A stretch of 32,491 bases of DNA from JAICTV01 sp035634055 (GTDB taxonomy: Bacteria > Planctomycetota > Phycisphaerae > Tepidisphaerales > Tepidisphaeraceae), in NCBI GenBank assembly GCA_035634055.1, contig DASQDR010000031.1, positions 1 to 32,491 on the forward strand, in the 5' to 3' direction. Position 1 is the stretch's first letter, and each line of letters opens with the position of its first letter. A program made the position numbers and the translations under genes. Shown in pieces: positions 23,125-32,318 of this stretch. The notes below the pieces were generated by a model. The model worked only from the letters and a program-made list of their open reading frames with translations. It did no database searches and was not told the origin of the DNA.

Positions 23125-23883
23125 TCACGTCGCCTCCAGCTTCCTGAGGTTCTCGAAGCTGGTCTTAATCGCCTCAAGCGGCGGCTGGCCGTAGGTGTTG
23201 TCCTGCTCGACCACGCCGTAGCGCACGCCGACCTTCTTGCCCGCCTCCAGGATCGCCGGGAAGTCGAGCACGCCCGTGCCGACCTCCGCGAACTTCTTGT
23301 CCGGGCCGGCGGCCATGTCCTTGAGGTGAAGCAGGATCACGCGATCGCCGAGCTTGTTGATGCGGGCCACCGGGTCCTCCCCGCCGTGCTTCACCCAGTA
23401 AACGTCGATTTCCGCCTTGACCAGGTGCGGCTCGCAGCTGTCGAGCAACACGTCCAGGCCGGCCTTGCCATCGAACTGCTGGAACTCGAAGTTGTGGTTG
23501 TGATAGGCGAAGTCGATCCCGCGCTCGTGGCACGCCCGCCCGATCTGGTTGAACGACTTGGCCACCTGCTTCCACCCGTCCGCGTCCTTGCGCCTTGCCT
23601 CGGGCATGAACGGGCAGATCAGGTGCTTGCTGCCGAGCAACTCGTTCTCGTCCAGCACCCGCTCGACCTCCTTCTCCAGCACCTCGATCGACGCGTGCGT
23701 GCCCGAAACCTTCAGCCCCGCGTCGTCCACCGCCTTCTTCGCCTCGGCGGCGGTCTTCAGGTTGCCGTAGCCGGCAATCTCCACGTTCTGGTAGCCGATC
23801 CGGGCCACGTCCTTCATCGTGCCAGCGAAGTCCTTGGCCGTCAGGTCGCGCAGGGTGTAGAGCTGAACCGAGAGAGGGATCAT
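23125..23883 (-). CDS. sugar phosphate isomerase/epimerase family TIM-barrel protein
   Basis: This is a 252-residue xylose-isomerase-like (AP endonuclease 2 family) protein, cytoplasmic. Likely metal and substrate residues are visible: the Glu in NVEIAGYG, the His in SGTHASIE, YHNHNFEF, the Asp in AEIDVYWVKHGG, the His in LLHLKDM and the Glu in GVVEQD. Members isomerise or epimerise sugars and inositol derivatives. The substrate is unknown. The start ATG 23883 (MIPLSVQLYTLRD) gives the normal family N-terminus; ATG 23895 would add four residues. It has no obvious operon partner and faces the metal importer tail-to-tail. Confidence 0.9.
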   Translation of the reverse strand: MIPLSVQLYTLRDLTAKDFAGTMKDVARIGYQNVEIAGYGNLKTAAEAKKAVDDAGLKVSGTHASIEVLEKEVERVLDENELLGSKHLICPFMPEARRKDADGWKQVAKSFNQIGRACHERGIDFAYHNHNFEFQQFDGKAGLDVLLDSCEPHLVKAEIDVYWVKHGGEDPVARINKLGDRVILLHLKDMAAGPDKKFAEVGTGVLDFPAILEAGKKVGVRYGVVEQDNTYGQPPLEAIKTSFENLRKLEAT

Positions 23884-23989
23884 GCCCGGTAGCATGCCAG
23901 CCCGGCCCCCGTGCGGCAAGCACGGAGAGAGCCCGCCCCCTCACTGGCCGAACCACCGGCAATCCCCGCATCAGCTCGCTACGCCGAAA

Positions 23990-24131
23990 AAATTCAGCAG
24001 CCTTGAAGCGCCTTTTCGCGCACATTTTTGTGCGACCGATGAACCCTCGCCCGCACATATCGTATTTCTTGTGTAACGATCCTCCTTCCCTGGGTGGCGT
24101 GGCTTGCCGAGAGGTCCACGCCACCTTTTTT
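23990..24131 (+). ncRNA. candidate small RNA ending at an orphan terminator
   Basis: No protein gene is convincing between 23884 and 24379. On the plus strand a strong terminator at 24093-24131 has no plus-strand gene in front of it for about 980 bp. Just upstream there is a second hairpin, cgcaca (24019-24024) with tgtgcg (24029-24034) around a tttt loop. Together these suggest a short transcript. The 5' end is a guess and no promoter could be placed with confidence. Confidence 0.3.
24093..24131 (+). terminator. strong Rho-independent terminator
   Basis: Arms ggtggcgtgg (24093-24102) and ccacgccacc (24116-24125) pair perfectly over 10 bp around a 13-nt loop and are followed directly by tttttt. 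It points rightward, in a region without a plus-strand protein gene. Confidence 0.75.
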
Positions 24132-24280
24132 ATGCGCTGAACTTATCGCAGACGCTGGGCGGATGAGCCAGTGGTCGCAGAGCCTGCGCGCGCGCGACAG
24201 CATCGGTTTGGGCAGCCGGTTCGCGATGAGGCTCGGGTGGGGGCGGATCGTGGCGGATGGCTGCGCGTCGCGGCCGAGTT

Positions 24281-24318
24281 AAAAGTCGGCGGGCCGCCGC
24301 CCGGTGCGACGGCCCGCC
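24281..24318 (-). terminator. Rho-independent terminator of the large PEP-CTERM gene
   Basis: Arms ggcgggcc (24288-24295) and ggcccgcc (24311-24318) form a perfect 8-bp stem. On the minus strand the stem is followed by gactttt (complement of 24281-24287). It lies 62 bp after the stop codon of the large beta-helix gene. Confidence 0.7.
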
Positions 24319-24323
24319 AACAT

Positions 24324-24342
24324 GAGAGAGAGAGAGAGAGAG
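24324..24342. repeat. (ga)n microsatellite
   Basis: A run of 19 bp of alternating g and a lies between the stop codon of the large beta-helix gene and its terminator. On the minus strand the transcript would carry a (CU)n tract in its 3' untranslated region. Confidence 0.95.
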
Positions 24343-24379
24343 CACGTTTCGTCTCAGCTCGAGACGCGGGGCCGCGGGT

Positions 24380-27300
24380 TCATGCGGATCGCCGGCGGCG
24401 GCGGCCGAGGAGGCTGGTGGCGGCCAAGCCGAGCACCGCCAGCGACGCCGGCTCCGGCACCGCGGTCACGCCGCTGTCGCTGAAGTTGCCTGCGCCCGGC
24501 GCGACCGAGTCGGCCGCCGCAATGCCGCCGCTGGTTGGGAAGGTCCCCAGCGTCTGGCTGTTGATGTTGGAGTCGATCCAGAAGTAGTCGTCGCCGTTGA
24601 GCTTCCCGTCGTAGTTGAAGTCGCCGTTGAACCAGCTCGCCACGCCGCTGGAGAGGCTGCTGTCGAGGCGGAAGTAGTCGTCGCCGTTGATCTTGCCATT
24701 GAGGTCGGCGTCGCCGAGGTAGGTGTACATCAGCAGCACGTCGCTGGCGATGACGCCTTGTCCGGCGAAGGTGCTGACGCCCGCCTGGGCGGCGGTGGCG
24801 ATGCCGATGCCGGTCTTGCCGGTGGTGGCGGCGGACTCGGTGGTGACGATGCCGCTGCCGGTCCAGGCGCCGCCGGCGCGGCCGTCCTGGATCATCCCGC
24901 TGATGCCGTCGTAGTCGCCGGCGCTGGCGGTGCCGACCGAGCCACCGACCACGATCATCTTGTTCTTGTGGAGGTCGATCTTGTTCGGGGAGTTGATCAC
25001 CAGTCCGCCGGTGCGGATCACGCCGGTCCCGGGCGCGGTCATCTCGATATCGCCGCCGGAGACGGTGAGCGACGAGGTGCCGGCGATCGAGCCGCCGAGA
25101 ACGAGCTTGCCGCCGTTGACGGTGGTGGAACCGGTGTAGGTGTTGGCGCCGTTGAGGGTCCAGGTGCTGGTGTTGCTCTTGATCACCGAGACGGCGTTTC
25201 CGCCAGTGAGCGGCGGGCCATTGGAGATCACGCCGTTGACGATGTTGTCGGTGGTGGTGCCGCCGAACTCGATCGTCTGGGCGACGTTGTTGTTCTGCTT
25301 CGAGATGTTGCCGATGGTGACGTTGGCCGACGTCGGGTTCAGCAGCGTGGTCTGGACGGTGCCGGCGCCCAGGCCGAGCTGGGTGAAGGTGATTCGGCCG
25401 GTGCCGGAGGTGACGTTGGCGCCGCTGGTGAAGGTGACCGACCCTCCGCCGAGGCCGTTGTTCAGCGCGTGCGTCGTCAGGGTGTGGTTGATGCCCGCGC
25501 CGGGGGTGGCGCGATCCGAGACGATCGTGGAGTGGGTGGTGGTTCCCTGCGTGTAGGCGTAGGTGGTGCCGTCGGTGTCGGTGGCGAGGGTGAGGGTGGA
25601 GACGTTCGTGCCCGCCAGCCGGATCAGGCTCGTCGTGCCCAGGGCGTTGGCATGCGCCAGCACCAGGTTGCCGGCGTTGACCACGGCGTTGGTGCCGGCG
25701 CCGCTGTTGTCGCCCGAGATGACGAGCGTGCCGCTCTCGACGGTGGTCTGCCCGGTATGGCTGTTGGTGCCGGAAAGGGTCTGCGTGCCGGTGCCGCGCT
25801 TGACGAAGCCCAACGGGCCCGCGCCGCCGTTGGCCAAGGTGCCTGCGAAGTCGTAGTTGGCGGTGTTGCTGACGAACGCCCACCGCTCCACGGCGGCGCC
25901 GTTGGTGAGCGTGCCGGTCCCGATCAGGCCGGTGATGCTGCTGAGGTCACCGGAACCGGGGGCGTCGGCGGCGGTGCGATTGAACTGGAGCGTCCCGGCG
26001 GCAAGGTTCAGCAGGCCGACCACGCTGCCGTCGGCGTTGGTGGTGCCGGTGGCGCCGGTGCTGGTGAGGATCAGGGTGCCGGCCCCCTGCTTCACCAGGT
26101 CGTACGCGGCGCTGCGCACCTCGCCGACGGTGAGCGTTCCGGCAGCCACGGTGACGGTGCGGGACGTTCCCGCGCCGCCGAGGGTGACCGCCCCCGTGCC
26201 CATGTCGAGATCGCTGGACCCGGCGAAGCTGAAATCCCCGTTCCACGCCTGCACGTTGTTCGTGCTAAGGGCGACCGGAGCGCCGCTGGTGTTCCCCAGC
26301 GCTCCGCCGGTGATGGTGAGCGTGCCGGTGCCGATGGCCGACGCGTTGTTCAGGTTGAGGGTGCCGGCGCTGAGGGTGGTGCCGTTGGCGTAGGTGTTGG
26401 CGTTGTTGATCGTGAGCGACCCGGCGCCGCTCTTGACCAATGAGCTGCCGGAGATGCCGAAGCCGCCGGAGCTGGTGAGGGTGTAGTTCTTGGTGGTGTT
26501 GTTGAAGGTGACGCCGGCCGGGTTCACGTTGGCGGCGGAGATGTCGACGGTCGTGGTGCCGGTGGCGGAGTCGTTGAACTGCACGACGTAGCCGTCGACG
26601 TAGCCGGTCGGGCTCCAGTTGCCCGCGTTGCCGCCACCATCAAAGGTGTTGTCGGTCCACTTGCCGCCGGTCACGGCGCCGGTCCAGCTCGAGGCGCCGC
26701 CGCTGATCACCAGGTCGAGGAACCCGGCGTTGTTCTGGAGCGACGGGGTGAACTGCGCCTGGTTCAAGCCGGCGATCGTCCCCAGCGTCAGGTTGCTGAA
26801 CATGCTGGTGATGTCGTTGGCGTGGGCGATCAGGTGATAGGTGCCGGCCTGCCAGCCGGAGGTGTTGGAAGCGTTGATCGTGACCGGGCCGCCGCCGAGG
26901 GTGAAGGTGTTGGCGCTGATCGCCTCGGTGCCGGGCGTGCTGGGGGAGGCAAGCGAGAGGGTCAGCGTGCCGGCGCCGGCGAAGTCGAGGGTGCCGACGG
27001 TGAGCTTGCCGGCGTTGCCGGCGGTGCCGTCGCCGTTGGCGACCACGTTGCCGGCGTTGCTGGCAACGGTGAGCGCGGTGATCGAGCCGGTGCCCCGGAC
27101 GGTGCCGGTGGTCAGGCTGACGGTGCCGAGGGTCCCCGCGCCGTTGACGGCGAGCGTTCCCGCCTTCACGTCGACCGTGCCGCCGAAGGTGTTGGCGCCG
27201 GTCAGCGCCAGCGTGCCGCTGCCCTGCTTGGTGATGGTGCCGCTGCCGGCGATCGGCTGGGACATGGTGACCGCAAAGCCGCCGTCATCGATCGTCGGGG

Positions 27301-30300
27301 CGCCGCTGACGTTGAACTGCGTCAGGCTCTGCACCCAGGTGGCGTTGGCGCGGGCGGCCTTGAGCGTGCCGCCGTTGAGGTTGAAGATCGCGGTGGCGGT
27401 GTTGGCGGCGTTGCGATCGATCTGCGGAACGGTGAGCGTTCCAGCGTTGAGGTTGTACGTGTAGGTATCGGAGGTGGTGCCGGCGGCGCCCAGGCGCAGG
27501 ATGCCGGTGCCGCCCACCGTGGTGCCGGCGTCGCTGTAGAACGTGACGGTGCCGCCGTCCTGGTTGAAGGTGCCGCTCCAGGCGTTGTTGTTCGCCCCCA
27601 GCGCGATGTTCCTGCTGTTTTGGATGCGGATGGCGCCGGTGCCGCTGAGGTTCACCGTGCCGGTGGTGGCGTTGAAGTTGGCCACCTCCATCGGCTGGCT
27701 GATGACGTTAAGGGTGCCGCCGCTGATGTTGTAGACGCCGGTGGGGAACGACGCGGCGCTGGCGAGGTTGGCACCGGAGCCGACAGTGAACCACTGCTGG
27801 GAGTTGATGGTTCCGCCGGTCTGGGTGAGGGTGCCGTTGCCCGGGGCGCCGTTGTTGGGGGTGTTGCCGGCGATGACGACGCGGTTGGCATTGACGGTGC
27901 CGCCGCTGACGAGCAGCGTGCCGTCGTCGCCGTTGTTCGTGCCGATCAGGATGTTGCTCGAGTCGCTGGTGGTCAGGGTGCCGGTGGTCCCGCCGGTGAC
28001 CTCCAACTGCCCCTGGTTGACGACCGTGGTCCCGGTGTAGGTGTTGTTGCCCGAGAGCACCAGGTTGCCCGCCCCCAGCTTAGTGATGCCGCCGCCGGTG
28101 CCGCCGATCGCGCCGCTGACGGAGAGGGTGCCGGCGTTGACGGTGACGGCGCGCTGGCCGGAAACCGTGACGGCGCCCGTGCCGGTGTCGAGGTTGTTGG
28201 TGCCGTTGAAGGCGAAGTCGCCGTTCCAGTTCTGCGCGTTACCGTTCGCGATCGTCAGGGACGATCCGCTGGTGTTGTCCAGCGTGCCGCCGGCGATCGT
28301 TAGCGCGCCCGTGCCCAAGGCCTGCGCGTGGCCGATCGCCAGGGTTCCGCCGGCCAGGGTGGTGCCCCCGGTGTGGGTGTTGGGGCTGTTGAGGACAACG
28401 GACCCGGTACCACTCTTGACCACCGTGGCGGCGCCGGTGATGCCGGCCGAGCCGGCGCTGGCCGTCACCGTGTAAATGCCGGAAGCGAACGTCGCGCTGG
28501 TGGGCGCGACCCCGCCGGCGGGCGAGACGTTGACGTTGAAGTTGCTGGCGGTGTCGTCGAAGAGGACGACGTCCCCCTCGATGTAGCTGGTCGTGTTGCC
28601 GCTGGTGATGAGCTTCCAGTTGCCGCTGGCGCCGGTGGAACCGACCTTCCAGTCGCTGCTGTCCAACCCGGTCCACTTGGGATTGTCGCCGGCGATGGTG
28701 AGCGCGATGAAGCCGGCGGGGTTGGTCAGGGTGGCGCTCTGCCGAATGGTCAGGCCGGCAATGGTCCCCTTGGTGAAGGCGCCGAAACCGGCGCCGCCGA
28801 TGGAGCCGGAGTAGCCGACGAGGTTGTAGGTGTCGGGCGCCCAGATGCCGTTGGTGTTGGCGGCATTGATGACGACTTGCCCAGCGGCGTTGGTGGACAG
28901 CGATGTGCCGGTCAACACCGGCGAGGTCGAGGAGACCGTCAGGTTCAGCGCGGCCGCCCCCTCGAACGCGAGCGAGCCGGCGTTCAGCGCCGAGCCGCTC
29001 GTGTTGGCGAGCGTGTTGGAGGCGGAGTTGGCAACGCTGACGCCGGTCACGGGGCCGTGGCCGATGAAGTTGCCGCTGTTGATGCGCACGCCGCTGCTGC
29101 TGGCGATCAAGCCGCCGGCGCCCAGGGCGAGCGTGCCGCCGTTGATCGTGGTCTGGCCGGTGTAGGTATTGGAGCCGTTGAGGGTCAGGGTGCCGGCCCC
29201 CTGCTTGTTCAACCCGCCGCTGGCGCTGGCGACGAGGCTCGCGGTGCCGGTGATGGCTCCGGTGTTGCCGATGCCGCCGCCGACGAGGGTGAAGGTGGGC
29301 GCGCTGGTGTAGCCGCTGCCCGGGCTGGTGATGGTGATGCCGGTCAGGTTGCCGGCGGCATCGACGTTTGCGACGGCCGTCGCGCCCGTGCCGCCGCCGC
29401 CGGTGATTCGCACCACGGGGCTGTTGATGTACCCGGCGCCGCTCACGCTCAAGCCGGTGGCGCTGACGCCGCTATCGGTCGGCGCGAGCAGGGGTTGCCC
29501 GACGGTGATGTTATTGGCGCCAACGTCGAAGACCGCCCCGCCCGCGTGAACGTAGGCGGCGGTGAGGCCCTCGAGGAAGGTGGTTGAGGTGGCGTTGGGG
29601 ACGATCTTGCCGCCGTTGAGGTTGAGGATGCCGGTGCCCAGGCCCTTGTAGATGCGCGGCGTGGTCAGGGTGCCGCCATTGAGGTTGACGACGCCGCTGC
29701 CGGCGGCGGCGCGCCCGAGCTGCACGCCGTTGTTGGTCGCGGCGAGGTTGAGGGCGCTGGCGCCGGAGAGGTTGACGACGCCGCTGCCGGCCTCGCCGAC
29801 CCACAGCCCGTTGTCGCCGGTGCCGTTGACGTTGAAGATGGCGTTGCCGGTGAGATGGATCAACCCGTTGCTGCTGCCACCGGCGCCGTTGGTGATCGGC
29901 GCGACGGACTGGGTGTACGTGCCGCCGGATTGATTGAACACGCCGGTCGACGTGCCCAGGCCGAGCGCGAGGAACCCGCCGACCGTGGCGGTGCCGCCGG
30001 TCTGGGTGTAGCCGCCGTAAGCAGCGCCGGTGACGCCGAGGGCGAGCTGGCGATTCAGGGTGATCGAGCCGGTGTTCAGCCGCAGCGTGCCGGCGGAATT
30101 GGTCAGGGTGCCGACGTTGAGGGTGGACCTGAAGAACTGAGCGTCGGCGTTGCTGCGGTTGTTCCAGTTGACGGTGGCGCCGTTGACCTCCAGCACGCCG
30201 TTCTGGTTAGCGGTGCTGCCGATGGTGGCCGTGAGGTTCGTGACCGCGGCGCCGCCCTGGGCGCCCGCGCCATAGGTCCCCGTGTTGTTGAGGATGAGCG

Positions 30301-31246
30301 CGCCGCCCTGGACGGAGAGGTTGGACGATTGATTATTGAGGTTGTTCGTCAGCGTGAGCGTGCCGGTGCCCTGCTTGACGAGGCCCAGCAGGCCGGCGGC
30401 CGTCCCGTTGCGGAGGACGCCGGCGTAGGTGGTGTTGCTCGCCTGGTTGACGAAGAACCACTTGTCGGCGGCGGTGCCGTTTTCGAGGGTGCCGCTGGCG
30501 GTGCCGGTCAGCGCCTTGATGGTGAGATCCTGGCTGGTGCCGACGGTGCCGCCCTGGATGTCAAGCGTGCCTTCGATGTTGGTGGCGGTGCCGCCGAGGC
30601 GCAGGTACCCGGTGCCGGTCTTGGTGATGTTCAGCACGCCGCCGGTGCCGTCGTTGACCTGCCCGCTGACGGTGGTGTTTCCCGCCCCGCCGAAGGAGAG
30701 GGTCTGCGTGGTGGAGGCGGCGCCGGTGATGGTGCTGGCGAAGGTGAGGGCGCCGGCGGTGTTGTCGTTCGTGAGGGTGAACGTGCCGGGGGCCGGGGCG
30801 AGCAGCAGCCTGGCGTTGAAGAGCTGCGCCGCGGTGACGCCGGAGTTGACGGTGATCCCGGTGCCGAGGGTGAGCGGCTGCGCGCCCACCGCTCCGCTGC
30901 CGATCGTGTAGGCGGCGGCGCCGGTGTCGAACACAACGCTTCCGATCGTGACGCCGGTGCCCAGGTCGATCGTGGTGAAGCCGTTGCCGGCGCCGTTGAA
31001 GGTGGCGGTGTCGCCGGCGCCTGGGACGACCGCGGGGTCGGTGAGCCAGTTGGTGCTGGTGGCCCACAGCGCGTTAGTGCTGCCGTCCCAGGTGTCGCTG
31101 GTCGCCAGCGCGATCGTGGGCGCCAGCCCGGCGACCGAGGCGGCCGCCAGCGCCGCCGCCATTAGTGCTGCGCCGCCACGCCCCTGCTGCTTCCTGGTCT
31201 TGCGCCCGCCCGTTGCCCGCTTGGTATTATTCTGCTGAGTGATCAT
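24380..31246 (-). CDS. giant beta-helix (autotransporter-associated repeat) protein with dockerin-like repeats and PEP-CTERM
   Basis: The product has 2288 residues. A basic N-terminus (KRATGGRKTRKQQGRGG) precedes a long hydrophobic export signal ending near ALATSDTW. The body contains at least nine passenger-type repeats of the form GxGTLTLxGxNTYTGxTTVxGGTL (PATR family), which build a right-handed beta-helix. Modules starting with W-x-G...W...NW recur near residues 52, 855 and 1515. Around residues 2177-2227, GDADLNGKINGDDYF and GDFNYDGKLNGDDYF are paired dockerin/EF-hand-like calcium loops. The C-terminus is VPEPASLAVLGLAATSLLG followed by RRRRRSA, a classic PEP-CTERM. No autotransporter barrel domain is present, so it is probably exported by Sec and sorted by exosortase to the surface or matrix. 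ATG 31246 has GGAGG 10 bp upstream. The ligand or matrix role is unknown. Confidence 0.9.
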   Translation of the reverse strand: MITQQNNTKRATGGRKTRKQQGRGGAALMAAALAAASVAGLAPTIALATSDTWDGSTNALWATSTNWLTDPAVVPGAGDTATFNGAGNGFTTIDLGTGVTIGSVVFDTGAAAYTIGSGAVGAQPLTLGTGITVNSGVTAAQLFNARLLLAPAPGTFTLTNDNTAGALTFASTITGAASTTQTLSFGGAGNTTVSGQVNDGTGGVLNITKTGTGYLRLGGTATNIEGTLDIQGGTVGTSQDLTIKALTGTASGTLENGTAADKWFFVNQASNTTYAGVLRNGTAAGLLGLVKQGTGTLTLTNNLNNQSSNLSVQGGALILNNTGTYGAGAQGGAAVTNLTATIGSTANQNGVLEVNGATVNWNNRSNADAQFFRSTLNVGTLTNSAGTLRLNTGSITLNRQLALGVTGAAYGGYTQTGGTATVGGFLALGLGTSTGVFNQSGGTYTQSVAPITNGAGGSSNGLIHLTGNAIFNVNGTGDNGLWVGEAGSGVVNLSGASALNLAATNNGVQLGRAAAGSGVVNLNGGTLTTPRIYKGLGTGILNLNGGKIVPNATSTTFLEGLTAAYVHAGGAVFDVGANNITVGQPLLAPTDSGVSATGLSVSGAGYINSPVVRITGGGGTGATAVANVDAAGNLTGITITSPGSGYTSAPTFTLVGGGIGNTGAITGTASLVASASGGLNKQGAGTLTLNGSNTYTGQTTINGGTLALGAGGLIASSSGVRINSGNFIGHGPVTGVSVANSASNTLANTSGSALNAGSLAFEGAAALNLTVSSTSPVLTGTSLSTNAAGQVVINAANTNGIWAPDTYNLVGYSGSIGGAGFGAFTKGTIAGLTIRQSATLTNPAGFIALTIAGDNPKWTGLDSSDWKVGSTGASGNWKLITSGNTTSYIEGDVVLFDDTASNFNVNVSPAGGVAPTSATFASGIYTVTASAGSAGITGAATVVKSGTGSVVLNSPNTHTGGTTLAGGTLAIGHAQALGTGALTIAGGTLDNTSGSSLTIANGNAQNWNGDFAFNGTNNLDTGTGAVTVSGQRAVTVNAGTLSVSGAIGGTGGGITKLGAGNLVLSGNNTYTGTTVVNQGQLEVTGGTTGTLTTSDSSNILIGTNNGDDGTLLVSGGTVNANRVVIAGNTPNNGAPGNGTLTQTGGTINSQQWFTVGSGANLASAASFPTGVYNISGGTLNVISQPMEVANFNATTGTVNLSGTGAIRIQNSRNIALGANNNAWSGTFNQDGGTVTFYSDAGTTVGGTGILRLGAAGTTSDTYTYNLNAGTLTVPQIDRNAANTATAIFNLNGGTLKAARANATWVQSLTQFNVSGAPTIDDGGFAVTMSQPIAGSGTITKQGSGTLALTGANTFGGTVDVKAGTLAVNGAGTLGTVSLTTGTVRGTGSITALTVASNAGNVVANGDGTAGNAGKLTVGTLDFAGAGTLTLSLASPSTPGTEAISANTFTLGGGPVTINASNTSGWQAGTYHLIAHANDITSMFSNLTLGTIAGLNQAQFTPSLQNNAGFLDLVISGGASSWTGAVTGGKWTDNTFDGGGNAGNWSPTGYVDGYVVQFNDSATGTTTVDISAANVNPAGVTFNNTTKNYTLTSSGGFGISGSSLVKSGAGSLTINNANTYANGTTLSAGTLNLNNASAIGTGTLTITGGALGNTSGAPVALSTNNVQAWNGDFSFAGSSDLDMGTGAVTLGGAGTSRTVTVAAGTLTVGEVRSAAYDLVKQGAGTLILTSTGATGTTNADGSVVGLLNLAAGTLQFNRTAADAPGSGDLSSITGLIGTGTLTNGAAVERWAFVSNTANYDFAGTLANGGAGPLGFVKRGTGTQTLSGTNSHTGQTTVESGTLVISGDNSGAGTNAVVNAGNLVLAHANALGTTSLIRLAGTNVSTLTLATDTDGTTYAYTQGTTTHSTIVSDRATPGAGINHTLTTHALNNGLGGGSVTFTSGANVTSGTGRITFTQLGLGAGTVQTTLLNPTSANVTIGNISKQNNNVAQTIEFGGTTTDNIVNGVISNGPPLTGGNAVSVIKSNTSTWTLNGANTYTGSTTVNGGKLVLGGSIAGTSSLTVSGGDIEMTAPGTGVIRTGGLVINSPNKIDLHKNKMIVVGGSVGTASAGDYDGISGMIQDGRAGGAWTGSGIVTTESAATTGKTGIGIATAAQAGVSTFAGQGVIASDVLLMYTYLGDADLNGKINGDDYFRLDSSLSSGVASWFNGDFNYDGKLNGDDYFWIDSNINSQTLGTFPTSGGIAAADSVAPGAGNFSDSGVTAVPEPASLAVLGLAATSLLGRRRRRSA

Positions 31247-31346
31247 CGCGCTCTCGCCTCCGAATGGATAGCCCTCGATCCCTGTGCCCCCGATGGGGGA
31301 CCTGGGACCTGCCCTCAAAAATGTGAGGTGCCCTCGCACCGCGACG

Positions 31347-31365
31347 TTGCCGGGCTGGCCGGCAA
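31347..31365. other. perfect hairpin between prepilin and giant gene
   Basis: Arms ttgccgg (31347-31353) and ccggcaa (31359-31365) surround a 5-nt loop. Further small hairpins follow towards the giant gene (cctcaaaaatgtgagg near 31315-31330, cccccgatggggg near 31292-31304). None has a T run on the minus strand, so read-through from the prepilin gene into the giant gene, with attenuation, is possible. Confidence 0.45.
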
Positions 31366-31405
31366 GCGTCAGAAACGCGCCACGCGCGCCTCGCTTGGAA
31401 CCCGC

Positions 31406-32254
31406 TTAGAAGAAGAACCCGATGTTCTTGATGACGACGCGAAGCTGCATCTCGTCGGTCTCCTTCTTCACCGCCTGCACCTCGGTGCGCCCTGCCCGGA
31501 AGGGGCGGAAGGCAACGTGGGAGTCCAGGTAAAGGATGTTGGCGCCCTCGGGCAGCCCGCGGCGGACGTGGTTGGTGACGTGCTTGTCCGTCCAGCCGCC
31601 GGTCGCCGACCAGACCTTGACCACCGAGCCCACCTTGTCGGTGATCACCGCGTCAGTGGCGACCTCGACGTCCGCGGGCTTGGTGGGCCACAGCGCCGCC
31701 ACCGCGGGAGCCGTTCCCGCCGGCGGCTTGGGCGCGCGAAGGCTTTGGATGTACCCGCGACCCGTCAGGGCGCCGAGGTTCCCGTTGGGTTGGTTAGGGT
31801 TGGTCTTGTCGGGTCGCCAGCCCAGGAAGATGTACCCGATCACGGCGAAGTCGTGCTGCGTGCCGTCGAAGTTGCCGTTCCACAGCACGTCGACGTCCTG
31901 CTCGGAGAAGGTCGGGCAGTAGAGCGTCTTCCTGCTGGCACCCTTCTTCACCAGGGCATCGCGCGATTCGAGCGGGAGGTCCCAAAGCCAGATCGCCGTT
32001 GACGGGTGCTGCGGGATCTTCCCCTTGTTCTCGTTGGCGTACATCACCAGCGCCTGCCCGAGGTTGCGCAGTTGCGACGCGCACTGCACGAGCTTGGCCT
32101 GCGAGCGGGCGCGGTTCAGCGCCGGCAGGAGGATCGCCACCAGCAGCGCAATGATGCCGATGACCACGAGCAGCTCGACCAAGGTGAAACCGTAACCAAC
32201 GCCGCGCCGCGCGGGACCGCGGCCGCCCGACGGAATGGATCGTGCAGTTGCCAC
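31406..32254 (-). CDS. type II secretion/type IV pilin-like prepilin (planctomycete H-x9-DG type)
   Basis: The 282-residue product has a prepilin leader that ends at Gly22, followed by FTLVELLVVIGIIALLVAI and Glu at position +5 (Glu27), the standard signal for prepilin peptidase. The body has CASQLRNLGQALVMYANENKG, common to GspG-like planctomycete pseudopilins, and the end has LPEGANILYLDSHVAFRPF, a variant of the H-x9-DG motif with Ser in place of Gly. GTG 32254 was chosen because AAGGAG lies 10 bp upstream and it gives a normal short leader; the in-frame ATG at 32353 would give a leader of 55 residues. It is upstream of the giant PEP-CTERM gene on the same strand. Such pseudopilins are abundant in planctomycetes and of mostly unknown function. 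Confidence 0.88.
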   Translation of the reverse strand: MATARSIPSGGRGPARRGVGYGFTLVELLVVIGIIALLVAILLPALNRARSQAKLVQCASQLRNLGQALVMYANENKGKIPQHPSTAIWLWDLPLESRDALVKKGASRKTLYCPTFSEQDVDVLWNGNFDGTQHDFAVIGYIFLGWRPDKTNPNQPNGNLGALTGRGYIQSLRAPKPPAGTAPAVAALWPTKPADVEVATDAVITDKVGSVVKVWSATGGWTDKHVTNHVRRGLPEGANILYLDSHVAFRPFRAGRTEVQAVKKETDEMQLRVVIKNIGFFF

Positions 32255-32318
32255 TTTGTGTCCGCTCCTTCTTATGTCGGGTCCGCGCAGCTGAATCGTT
32301 TGATGTGGTGGACCCGTC

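Noticed and set aside
24758..31165. Several long plus-strand open frames opposite the giant beta-helix gene, up to about 560 codons
   Set aside because: They have no recognisable domains and are rich in Gly/Ala/Val/Asp as expected from the antisense of a GC-rich Thr/Gly/Ser repeat gene. The minus-strand frame has export, repeat, dockerin and PEP-CTERM features.
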